This document shows, one piece after another, positions 1 through 6,598 of a stretch of DNA of 22,323 bases. How positions within the stretch are numbered: the stretch's first letter is position 1; the number at the start of each line of letters is the position of its first letter. The DNA is from Acidaminococcus sp. GTDB taxonomy: Bacteria; Bacillota; Negativicutes; Acidaminococcales; Acidaminococcaceae. Under the pieces are notes generated by a model. The model was given only the letters and a program-made list of their open reading frames with translations, did no database searches and was not told the origin of the DNA. The position numbers and the translations under genes are program-made. Location: contig DXYB01000031.1 of the NCBI GenBank assembly GCA_019416065.1, positions 1 to 22,323 of the forward strand. The letters are read 5' to 3'.

Positions 1-136
1 ATGTCCACCAGAAAAGGATGAATTTGGGGTCCTCCCCAACATTTGACAAAGAACCATAGAAAAGCCCCGTGCATAATAGAATTCCCGCCACCAAGTATCC
101 CCAAAACACCTCGTTTAACTCCCGTATCAGTTCCAT
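1..136 (-). CDS. N-terminus of a membrane protein, possibly a sodium:amino-acid symporter (partial)
   Basis: The gene runs off the left edge, leaving 45 codons without a stop. An ATG at 134-136 is preceded by a strong GGGGAGGA Shine-Dalgarno site 6-7 bases upstream, which makes the start convincing. The first residues (MELIRELNEVFWGYLVAG, then a hydrophobic ILLCTGLFY) form one membrane segment. They resemble the beginning of alanine/glycine:cation symporters (AGCS family), which often start with a short LN-x-x-x-WG stretch and an LLLGTGL-like helix. The residues after the helix (GSLSNVGEDPKF) do not match the usual TIR-x-x-F-VQ sequence of that family in any of the three frames. The family call is therefore weak, and a divergent or unrelated membrane protein is equally possible. 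The gene is downstream of, but separated by about 250 bases from, the M20 peptidase gene. Confidence 0.6.
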   Translation of the reverse strand, partial: MELIRELNEVFWGYLVAGILLCTGLFYGSLSNVGEDPKFILFWWT

Positions 137-204
137 AGTGTTCCTCCCCGTACAGATTCATTAGGATTGTGCCAATAGCTTTCCGGAAACCTCTCTTTGG
201 TTTT

Positions 205-210
205 ATTATA
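205..210 (-). promoter_or_regulatory. Possible -10 element for the left-edge membrane-protein gene
   Basis: The minus strand reads a perfect TATAAT here, about 70 bases ahead of the ATG at 136, in an A/T-rich gap. At 17-bp spacing the upstream hexamer is TATCTT, a poor -35, so this is only a candidate. The rest of the 137-389 gap shows no other signal apart from the hairpin at 326-369. Confidence 0.3.
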
Positions 211-325
211 GTTTTTTCTGAAAAATCAAGATATCATCTTCTGTTGGCAAAATATCAATTTATTGCTCAGTTTTGGCAGCACTGCCACAAGGCTAACAGA
301 GTTCATGTAGATGAAGTGCACACTA

Positions 326-369
326 ATAGAGCGAGAGAAATCTATCGACAGAGGTTTCTCTCGCTCTAT
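326..369 (-). terminator. 15-bp hairpin after the M20 peptidase gene
   Basis: Positions 326-340 and 355-369 are perfect inverted complements (ATAGAGCGAGAGAAA and its reverse complement) around a 14-base loop. The hairpin starts about 20 bases past the peptidase stop and is probably where the metQ-peptidase transcript ends. No uridine run follows on the minus strand; the T-rich stretch (TATTTGTGTTCTATTTT) lies on the plus-strand side. It may therefore be a 3'-end-stabilising stem or a terminator working in the other direction. Confidence 0.5.
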
Positions 370-389
370 ATTTGTGTTCTATTTTCTTA

Positions 390-1721
390 TCAATACCGCG
401 TAAGGAATGTTTTAAAAAAGCTCACGCTAGAGGCGATGGCATCGGCAGGAATTTTTTCATTTACCTGATGGGCCTGGCCCCAACGAGCATCTTTCTTGTA
501 TCCACTAAAGAGCATCACATTGTCTGCTATGCGCTTGTAGTAATGACTATCCGTTCCTCCCAGCATCAAAAAGGGTACCCCATGGAGGTGTTCTCCATAT
601 TGCTCCTTGAGTATGCTCTCTGCCAGCGTGACGCCTCTACTATTGGGGTCGGATGCCGGCAACGGATCTTTCCCAGACACATGGCGGATTTGCACACCTT
701 CCGGTAAGAATTGTTTAAAATACTCCATACAGGAGGCCACCGTATCCCCCTGTAAAACCCGCACGCTCATTTGAGCGGCAGCCCGGCTAGGCAGTACATT
801 GGGCTGCTGACTGGCGCTAGCCATGGTAAACGCAATCGTGGTATGGAGTAGTGCGTCCAGCTCCGGATCCTGCTGTGCCAAGTTACAAATGGCATCCCAG
901 TGTTTTTCCGGATCGGCGTAATATTCTGCTACCTTACCTTCTTTTAAAGGTGCCGTAGCTTCTAGCTGTGCTTTTGCAAGCGGCGTCAAACGATAAGGGA
1001 AAGGATGGGTCTCTATGGCAACAATAGCTTTTGCCACAGCGCCTAACGCGGTTCCTTTTCCCGGCTTGCTGGAATGGCCACCCGGGGAATTTTGGTAGAT
1101 TTCATAGTTCACAGGGGATTTTTCCGCTAGACCCATACGGGCTGCCAGGAATGCCCCTTCCGGGACAACACTGCCACCTTCGTCAATCACAAGGCCTAAA
1201 TGGACCCTTTTTTGCTCCAGGTTGCGGACCAGTTTTTCGGCGCCGTCCACATCGTTTTCCAGATACACTTCTTCACTGTAGCCAAAAGACAAGTAGAGAT
1301 CATACTCCGGGCGCCAGCCTTCTTGCAGCAGGGCTTCTACCGCTTCCAGTTCTGCCAAAAGCAGGTGTTTGCAGTCCGTCGTACCGCGGCCACAGACACA
1401 GTCATCAAGCAGCGCTCCACCAAACGGGGAAAACGCCCACTGTGTAGTGTTCCCTGTCTCCACCACATCCTGGTGAGCCATAAGCAGGAGCGGTTTTTTC
1501 TCGTTTTTAGAGCCTTTCAAATACAACTGCAAGCCAGCCTGTCCCACATGTTCTACCTGCATTTCCCGAAAAACGGTAGGATAAAAAGATTGGAGGAGTT
1601 TCTGTTGCTTTTTAAATTCCTGCCAGTTGACCTTCTGTACATCTGCATTGGAAACCGTCGCACACCGCACAAGCTGCTGCAAATGATCGGCATAGCGTAA
1701 ATCAACTTTTGTCAATGTCAT
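390..1721 (-). CDS. M20 family metallopeptidase (CPS1/dipeptidase-like)
   Basis: This 443-residue zinc-dependent hydrolase should cleave peptides or N-acyl amino acids in the cytoplasm. The M20 metal and catalytic residues are all visible: H83 and D85 in AHQDVV, D116 in GRGTTDCK, the E150-E151 pair in GYSEE, D180 in VIDEGG, and the late histidine H393 in GGTDSHYY. The lid/dimerisation domain carries SPGGHSS near 212-218. The HQDVV and GRG-x-x-D-x-K pattern is closest to the carboxypeptidase S/dipeptidase branch. AGGAGG sits 13 bases before the ATG, and the gene starts 18 bases after the metQ stop, so the two are surely cotranscribed. No signal peptide is visible. The neighbour suggests a link to methionine or peptide uptake, but the substrate cannot be read from sequence. 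Confidence 0.9.
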   Translation of the reverse strand: MTLTKVDLRYADHLQQLVRCATVSNADVQKVNWQEFKKQQKLLQSFYPTVFREMQVEHVGQAGLQLYLKGSKNEKKPLLLMAHQDVVETGNTTQWAFSPFGGALLDDCVCGRGTTDCKHLLLAELEAVEALLQEGWRPEYDLYLSFGYSEEVYLENDVDGAEKLVRNLEQKRVHLGLVIDEGGSVVPEGAFLAARMGLAEKSPVNYEIYQNSPGGHSSKPGKGTALGAVAKAIVAIETHPFPYRLTPLAKAQLEATAPLKEGKVAEYYADPEKHWDAICNLAQQDPELDALLHTTIAFTMASASQQPNVLPSRAAAQMSVRVLQGDTVASCMEYFKQFLPEGVQIRHVSGKDPLPASDPNSRGVTLAESILKEQYGEHLHGVPFLMLGGTDSHYYKRIADNVMLFSGYKKDARWGQAHQVNEKIPADAIASSVSFFKTFLTRY

Positions 1722-1739
1722 AAAAAGGTTCCTGCCTCC

Positions 1740-2558
1740 TTAAAATGCGGGTTCCAAATCCCCTTTGCATTCTTTGAGGATATAGTCTTTTACCGGTTGG
1801 CTTTGGAAAATTTGTACAAATTTTTTATAGGTAGGATTGTCCTTGTCTTCTGCCCGGGCAGCGATGATATTGACATAAGGACTGGTATTGTCTTCTTTAG
1901 CGATCGCAAGATCCTGTGCCAAGCCAGCAGAATGGGCATACCCTGCATTGATAACAGAGGCAGTGGTATCGTCCAGGCTCCTGGGCAGCTGCGCGGCTTC
2001 CAGTTCCACCAATTTAATCTGGTTAGGGTTATCGGTCACGTCATTAACCGTCAGATCCGTCGGTTTCACGTTGGGATTGACTTTAAACAGGCCCAGCTTG
2101 CTAAGCATCAGGATGGCACGTCCCCCATTGGACGGATCATTAGGAATGGCGATGGTCGCACCCGGTTGGATTGCTTTGACATCTTTGATTTTAGTAGAAT
2201 ACAGGCGCAGCGGTGCCAAATAAGTTTTCCCAATGCTTACCAGGTTGGTGCCATTCTTTTTGTTGTATGCCATCAGGAATGGTTCGTGCTGATAGGAATT
2301 CAGATCAATCTCTTTTTGTGCCAGTGCTGTATCCGGCGTCACATAGTCAGAAAATGTTTTGATTTCCACGGTGAGCCCTTGTTTTGCCGCTTCCGCCTTG
2401 ACCACTTCCATGACCTTTTCAGAATACCCAGGCGTAATTCCCACGGTAATGCTCTTTTTCTCTGCTGCTTCTTCTTTTTTCTCATTTCCGCATCCGCCTA
2501 AAAGACTTGCCACGGCTAAAACGGTTACGGCTCCTGCAATCACTTTACGCCAATTCAT
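1740..2558 (-). CDS. metQ: MetQ/NlpA-type substrate-binding lipoprotein
   Basis: This is a 272-residue lipoprotein, the extracytoplasmic solute-binding component of a methionine ABC importer. The N-terminus has a basic start, a hydrophobic stretch and the lipobox L20-G-G-C23; C23 would be lipidated after signal peptidase II cleavage. The mature part keeps hallmark NlpA/MetQ segments: YVTPDTALAQKEID, QHEPFL, IPNDPSNGGRA, VELEAAQLPRSLDD and SPYVNIIA. The order and spacing match E. coli MetQ. The ATPase (MetN) and permease (MetI) genes are absent from the window, so this is an orphan binding protein that must use a transporter encoded elsewhere. An AAAGGA site precedes the ATG. The gene has its own promoter and leads a two-gene operon with the M20 peptidase. 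Methionine is the likely ligand; other NlpA-family proteins bind different amino acids or dipeptides. Confidence 0.92.
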   Translation of the reverse strand: MNWRKVIAGAVTVLAVASLLGGCGNEKKEEAAEKKSITVGITPGYSEKVMEVVKAEAAKQGLTVEIKTFSDYVTPDTALAQKEIDLNSYQHEPFLMAYNKKNGTNLVSIGKTYLAPLRLYSTKIKDVKAIQPGATIAIPNDPSNGGRAILMLSKLGLFKVNPNVKPTDLTVNDVTDNPNQIKLVELEAAQLPRSLDDTTASVINAGYAHSAGLAQDLAIAKEDNTSPYVNIIAARAEDKDNPTYKKFVQIFQSQPVKDYILKECKGDLEPAF

Positions 2559-2593
2559 TTCTTATCCATCCTTTCTTTTCTAAAACAAGTTTG

Positions 2594-2623
2594 ATTCTAC
2601 GTGTGTTACCCTAGGTATGTCAA
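2594..2623 (-). promoter_or_regulatory. metQ promoter
   Basis: The minus strand reads TTGACA (2618-2623), an 18-bp spacer and TAGAAT (2594-2599). Transcription should start near 2587, leaving a leader of about 28 bases before the ATG. That is too short for a SAM riboswitch. The -35 hexamer directly follows the T-tract of the pflB terminator. Confidence 0.7.
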
Positions 2624-2626
2624 GAA

Positions 2627-2657
2627 AATCCCCTATTTCCTATGGAAAAAGGGGATT
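2627..2657 (-). terminator. Intrinsic terminator of pflB
   Basis: The hairpin has AATCCCCT (2627-2634) pairing with AGGGGATT (2650-2657), an A-A mismatch, then a further 5-bp TTTCC/GGAAA stem closed by a 3-base loop. On the minus strand it is followed by TTTTCTT, a normal uridine tract. It lies 30 bases after the pflB stop. Confidence 0.85.
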
Positions 2658-2687
2658 GTTGTATGAAACTGTTACGTTTTTAGCACC

Positions 2688-4967
2688 TTACATTTTTTTA
2701 TGGGCCCGACGAGCAATGACATCCATCTGTTGTTCCCGAGTCAGGTCAATGAATTTCACGGCGTAACCGGATACCCGGATGGTGAAATTAGCGTATTCGG
2801 GTTTTTCCGGATGTTCCATAGCATCCACGAGTTTATCCACCCCGAATACGTTCACATTCAGGTGATGTGCCCCCTGATCAAAGTATCCATCCAAAACCCG
2901 CACCAATGTTGCTTTTTGTTCACCCGTGGTATGCCCCAACGTTTCTGGAGCAATGGTCTGGGTATTGGAAATACCGTCCAGCGAATATTCATAGGGCAGT
3001 TTTGCCACAGAATTCAGGGAAGCCAGCAGGCCGCTTTCTTCTGCGCCATAGGCAGGGTTTGCGCCTGGTGCAAACGGCGTATAGGCCTTGCGGCCATCGG
3101 GCATGGCACCGGTAGCCCCCCCATACACCACATTGCTGGTGATGGTCAAAATAGAAGTGGTTGCTTCGGAATTGCGATAGGTCTTGTTCTTGCGGAGTTT
3201 GGTCATGAAGGTTTTCAGCAGCCATACCGCAATTTCATCCGCCCGGGCATCGTCATTGCCATAGCGGGGGAAATCCCCATCAATCTTATAATCCACAGCC
3301 AGTCCAGAAGCATCACGAATTACACTGACCTTAGCATATTTAATAGCGGACAAAGAGTCTACCACATGGGAGAACCCAGCAATACCGGTAGCAAAGGTAC
3401 GGCGCACATCCGTATCAATCAGCGCCATTTCTGCCGCTTCATAATAATACTTGTCATGCATGTACTGGATCAAGTTCAAAATGTTGACGTACAAACCGGC
3501 CAGCCAGTCCATCATAAGATCAAACTTGTGCATCACTTCGCCATACTCCAGTATATCGGATGTAATGGGGGCTAGTTCCGGTCCGACTTGCATATGCTTG
3601 CCGTTTTTGGTCAGAAACTTTTCATCTTTGCCGCCGTTAATCGCGTACAACAGGCATTTGCCCAGGTTAGCACGCGCCCCAAAGAACTGCATTTCCTTTC
3701 CAGTTTGCGTAGCGGATACACAGCAGCAAATGCTATAATCATCGCCCCATACCGGTTTCATGACATCGTCATTTTCGTACTGAATAGAAGACGTAGTTAC
3801 AGAGATATAGGCCGCATATTTTTTGAAAGTATCCGGTAGCTGGGAAGAATACAACACCGTCAGATTGGGTTCCGGTGCCGGTCCCATATCTTCCAGTGTA
3901 TGGAGAAAACGATAGTCGGTTTTGGTGACCATATGCCGTCCATCCATGCCGATTCCGGCAACTTCCAGCGTAGCCCATACCGGATCCCCGGAAAACAGTT
4001 GGTTATAAGAAGGAATCCGTGCAAACTTAACCATACGGAATTTCAGCGTCAGATGGTCAATCAGTTCCTGGGCGTCTTGTTCCGTCAAGGTCCCTTCTGC
4101 AAGATCTCGCGCAATATAAATATCCAGGAATGTAGAAATCCGGCCTACACTCATTGCGGCCCCATTTTGGGTTTTTATGGCAGCCAAATATCCAAAATAC
4201 AGCCACTGCACTGCTTCTTTGGCATTCTTGGCAGGAGCGGAAATATCAAAGCCATAGGTCTTGGCCATTTCCTTCATCCCGTTCAAAGCGCGAATCTGTT
4301 CCGACAGTTCTTCCCGCTGCCGAATCACTTCGTCGCTCATAACACCGCAGCCGCAGTTCAGCAGATCCTCCTGTTTCTTTTCAATCAGGAAATCAATACC
4401 ATAAAGAGCTACTCTCCGGTAGTCCCCTACGATACGGCCCCGGCCATAGGTATCCGGCAGACCAGTAACAATATGGCTGTGGCGGGCTCTCCGCATTTCT
4501 GGAGTATAAGCATCAAAAACCGCCGTATTGTGGGTCTTATGATATTCGGTAAAAATCTTGTGGAACTTGGGATTGACTTTATACCCATAGGTCTCTGCCG
4601 CTTCTTCTGCCATCTTGATGCCGCCATAAGGCATAAAAGCACGCTTTAGTGGTTTGTCGGTTTGCAGACCCACCACCTGCTCCAGGTCCTTCAGAGAATC
4701 GTCAATATACCCAGGGCCATAGGCCGTAAGACCGGATACGATTTCTGTTTCGCAGTCCAGCACGCCCCCTTTGGCCCGTTCTTCTTTTTGTAATTCCTGC
4801 ACCTTTCCCCACAACTTATCCGTTGCTTCAGTAGGGCCAGCCAGAAAGCTCTCGTCTCCATCGTACGGAACATAGTTTTTCTGAATGAATTCCCTTACAT
4901 TGACATCATCCAGCCATTTAACGCCTTTAAAGCCTCTCCATGCTTGTTTTTGCGCAATTGTCTCCAC
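2688..4967 (-). CDS. pflB: Pyruvate formate-lyase (formate C-acetyltransferase)
   Basis: This cytosolic glycyl-radical enzyme converts pyruvate and CoA to acetyl-CoA and formate in anaerobic fermentation. It has 759 residues, about the E. coli length. The catalytic cysteine pair is C415-C416 in YSICCCVSATQTGKEMQ, where a third cysteine (C414) precedes the pair. The radical-bearing glycine is G734 in the C-terminal RVSGYAVKF motif, the same number as in E. coli. Conserved stretches such as GYGRGRIVGDYRR and QFFGARANL distinguish it from diol dehydratase or choline lyase relatives. Translation starts at a GTG with AGGAGG 8 bases upstream. The activating enzyme lies immediately upstream, and two FNR boxes plus a -10 hexamer lie in the 98-base gap between them, so pflB can be transcribed alone. 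A terminator follows. No formate channel gene (focA) is nearby. Confidence 0.97.
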   Translation of the reverse strand: METIAQKQAWRGFKGVKWLDDVNVREFIQKNYVPYDGDESFLAGPTEATDKLWGKVQELQKEERAKGGVLDCETEIVSGLTAYGPGYIDDSLKDLEQVVGLQTDKPLKRAFMPYGGIKMAEEAAETYGYKVNPKFHKIFTEYHKTHNTAVFDAYTPEMRRARHSHIVTGLPDTYGRGRIVGDYRRVALYGIDFLIEKKQEDLLNCGCGVMSDEVIRQREELSEQIRALNGMKEMAKTYGFDISAPAKNAKEAVQWLYFGYLAAIKTQNGAAMSVGRISTFLDIYIARDLAEGTLTEQDAQELIDHLTLKFRMVKFARIPSYNQLFSGDPVWATLEVAGIGMDGRHMVTKTDYRFLHTLEDMGPAPEPNLTVLYSSQLPDTFKKYAAYISVTTSSIQYENDDVMKPVWGDDYSICCCVSATQTGKEMQFFGARANLGKCLLYAINGGKDEKFLTKNGKHMQVGPELAPITSDILEYGEVMHKFDLMMDWLAGLYVNILNLIQYMHDKYYYEAAEMALIDTDVRRTFATGIAGFSHVVDSLSAIKYAKVSVIRDASGLAVDYKIDGDFPRYGNDDARADEIAVWLLKTFMTKLRKNKTYRNSEATTSILTITSNVVYGGATGAMPDGRKAYTPFAPGANPAYGAEESGLLASLNSVAKLPYEYSLDGISNTQTIAPETLGHTTGEQKATLVRVLDGYFDQGAHHLNVNVFGVDKLVDAMEHPEKPEYANFTIRVSGYAVKFIDLTREQQMDVIARRAHKKM

Positions 4968-5011
4968 GGTAGATCCTCCTTACAAAATTATATTCCGCTG
5001 TTCATGGCCCT

Positions 5012-5017
5012 ATCATA
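5012..5017 (-). promoter_or_regulatory. -10 element of the pflB promoter
   Basis: The minus strand reads TATGAT. With the normal 6-base distance the start site falls near 5005, giving a 37-base leader. The end of the proximal FNR box is exactly 22 bp upstream, the same distance as at pflA. No good -35 hexamer is seen, as expected for an activator-dependent promoter. Confidence 0.65.
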
Positions 5018-5039
5018 GCGTTTTTTATGCTTGCCTTCT

Positions 5040-5053
5040 TTGATTCCAATCAA
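5040..5053. promoter_or_regulatory. FNR box, pflB proximal
   Basis: This is a perfect TTGAT-N4-ATCAA palindrome (TTGATTCCAATCAA) centred at -41.5 from the start site predicted for pflB, the class II activator position for FNR. The FNR-type regulator encoded nearby has the recognition residues expected to bind this sequence. Confidence 0.85.
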
Positions 5054-5055
5054 TA

Positions 5056-5069
5056 TTGATTATAATCAA
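5056..5069. promoter_or_regulatory. FNR box, pflB distal, overlapping the pflA stop codon
   Basis: A second perfect palindrome (TTGATTATAATCAA) is centred 16 bp upstream of the proximal box, at about -57.5. The pflA stop codon (TGA on the minus strand, 5066-5068) is part of the box. The 16-bp spacing, about 1.5 helical turns, is close for two dimers to bind together. Confidence 0.8.
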
Positions 5070-5797
5070 CTTTGGGGGATAAGCAGCCGTTCAGCCTGCT
5101 TGACCACCTCTTCATCCGGGGGCTTCACCTCTTTTAATTGATTAGGGATTCCCAGTTCCTCCCATTTGTAGAGGCCCATATTGTGATAGGGCAAAATCTC
5201 CACTTTCTGCACGTTGGGTAACGTTTCAATAAAAGCCCGTGTCCGTTTCAGGAAATCCGGTGCATCAGTCCATCCGGGGACCAGGACCTGCCGGATCCAG
5301 ATCGGTTTTTGTATCTCTGCCAGGTAGTGAAACAGGTCAATGATATTGTCGTTGGGCTTTCCCGTCAGTTTTTTATGCCACGCTGGGTCAATGTGTTTGA
5401 TATCAAGCAGCAGGATATCCGTATACTGCATAAGTTCCTGAAATTTGCTAAAGAACGGTTCCTGCCGGGTAAAGGGCTGCCCTGCCGTATCTATGCAGGT
5501 CCCGATATGCCGGGCTTTAGCTTTCTTAAAAAGCTCCAGCAAAAAATCCAGCTGCAAAAGAGGCTCGCCACCACTTATGGTAATACCTCCTTCTGGCCCC
5601 CAATAAGGACGGTACCGCTCTGCCTGGTCCAGTAGCTCATCCGCTGTTTTTAGTGTGCCCCCCTCACAATCCCACGTATCCACATTGTGACAATATAAAC
5701 AGCGCATATGACATCCCTGCAAAAAAATAATAAAACGAGTTCCTGGTCCGTCCACAGAACCGAAGGATTCCGTAGAATGAATCCGTCCGTACACCAT
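5066..5797 (-). CDS. pflA: Pyruvate formate-lyase activating enzyme (radical SAM)
   Basis: This radical-SAM enzyme installs the glycyl radical on PflB, using S-adenosylmethionine and a [4Fe-4S] cluster. The cluster motif is C29-x3-C33-x2-C36 (GCHMRCLYCHN), with the same residue numbers as E. coli PflA. SGGEPLLQ is the SAM-contacting GGE motif. The N-terminal SFGSVDGPGTRF is typical of the family. The longest frame begins at 5818, but AAAGGGGAGC lies inside it and precedes the ATG at 5797, giving a 243-residue protein of standard length. The gene lies between the FNR-type regulator and pflB, with a separate FNR-box promoter of its own. No terminator is seen before pflB, so transcripts from the pflA promoter may also cover pflB. 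Confidence 0.95.
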   Translation of the reverse strand: MVYGRIHSTESFGSVDGPGTRFIIFLQGCHMRCLYCHNVDTWDCEGGTLKTADELLDQAERYRPYWGPEGGITISGGEPLLQLDFLLELFKKAKARHIGTCIDTAGQPFTRQEPFFSKFQELMQYTDILLLDIKHIDPAWHKKLTGKPNDNIIDLFHYLAEIQKPIWIRQVLVPGWTDAPDFLKRTRAFIETLPNVQKVEILPYHNMGLYKWEELGIPNQLKEVKPPDEEVVKQAERLLIPQS

Positions 5798-5860
5798 AAT
5801 TTGCTCCCCTTTCCACACAAAAACGACCCCATCCTGGAAGTATTTTCCTTAGATGAGGTC

Positions 5861-5866
5861 ATTGTA
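5861..5866 (-). promoter_or_regulatory. -10 element of the pflA promoter
   Basis: The minus strand reads TACAAT, placing the start site near 5854 and giving a leader of about 57 bases. The upstream FNR box ends 22 bp away, so its centre is at -41.5. No separate -35 hexamer is evident. Confidence 0.65.
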
Positions 5867-5888
5867 TGTTGTTTTCTGTCGTTTTGCT

Positions 5889-5902
5889 TTGATTTCAATC
5901 AA
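5889..5902. promoter_or_regulatory. FNR box of pflA
   Basis: This is a perfect TTGAT-N4-ATCAA palindrome (TTGATTTCAATCAA), 3 bases beyond the stop codon of the FNR-type regulator gene. It sits at the class II activator position, -41.5, for the predicted pflA start site. Confidence 0.85.
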
Positions 5903-5905
5903 ACT

Positions 5906-6598
5906 TCAATAATTCACCAGGTCCATCAGTCCTTCTACATCCAGGATCTGGAAGCTACTTTGTGCAATTTTTTTCAAATAACCGGCTTTTTCCAGTTCCT
6001 TGACTTTTCTACTGATCGTTTCCGGCCGCAGTGCCAGACTCCCCGCCATTTCTTCCAAACGCAGTGTCACCACATCCCCATTTTGTCTCCGATAGCGATA
6101 GAGCAAAAGCCCCGCGACCCTTGCTTTAGGGGATGCAATGGATTTTAACAGGTTCCGCCGGTTGGCATCGTGGAGTTTGCGGCTTAGCATTGCAATTGTT
6201 CGAAAGGCCACTTCCGGATCCCGGATCGCTTCTTCAAAATCCTTGCGGGCCAGGCAGCAACAGTCTACATTTTCCATGCAAATGCCAGACGTGGAATAGT
6301 GGCTGTCATGAACCAGTACCCCTTCCCAGATGGTATCATGCTCCCCGAAAATACCAGCAATCCGTTCCAATCCATCCTGGTCATAGGTACAGATCTTTAC
6401 CCGTCCATGGTGAATGATATAGATGGCATCGCAAGGTTCACCTTGTCGATACAGGGTATCTCCTTTTTTCAGCTGCAGCCGCTGCGACCGTTTGAGCAAG
6501 GTCACAACCTTTTCTGGGGGTAGTCCCATGAGAAATTCCACATCTCTTAGACATTCTCCCTTACAGGCTTTGCAGTGGGCAGGTACCGCCGGATTCAT
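5906..6598 (-). CDS. Crp/Fnr-family regulator, probable FNR-type oxygen sensor
   Basis: This 230-residue transcription factor has a cyclic-nucleotide-like sensor domain (about 30-125), a dimer helix (about 125-160) and a C-terminal winged helix-turn-helix. The recognition helix reads RPETISRKV; E193, S196 and R197 form the E-SR signature by which FNR proteins read TTGAT half-sites. Three perfect copies of that site lie just downstream. Candidate [4Fe-4S] ligands are C9, C12 and C16 (C-x2-C-x3-C), plus one of C113-C115, which aligns near C122 of E. coli FNR. The first cluster is tighter than the C-x2-C-x5-C of E. coli. The ATG overlaps the TGA of the upstream fusion gene (ATGA), with AGGAGAAAGGA before it, so the two are translationally coupled. 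It very likely activates pflA and pflB when oxygen is absent. A haem- or nucleotide-sensing Crp/Fnr relative is less likely. Confidence 0.92.
   Translation of the reverse strand: MNPAVPAHCKACKGECLRDVEFLMGLPPEKVVTLLKRSQRLQLKKGDTLYRQGEPCDAIYIIHHGRVKICTYDQDGLERIAGIFGEHDTIWEGVLVHDSHYSTSGICMENVDCCCLARKDFEEAIRDPEVAFRTIAMLSRKLHDANRRNLLKSIASPKARVAGLLLYRYRRQNGDVVTLRLEEMAGSLALRPETISRKVKELEKAGYLKKIAQSSFQILDVEGLMDLVNY

Noticed and set aside
2559..2593. A SAM riboswitch in front of metQ
   Set aside because: The predicted start site leaves only about 28 bases before the ATG, and no S-box stems are visible.
3900..4649. A 249-codon open frame on the plus strand opposite pflB
   Set aside because: It has no family resemblance or ribosome site and lies entirely antisense to a clearly conserved gene.
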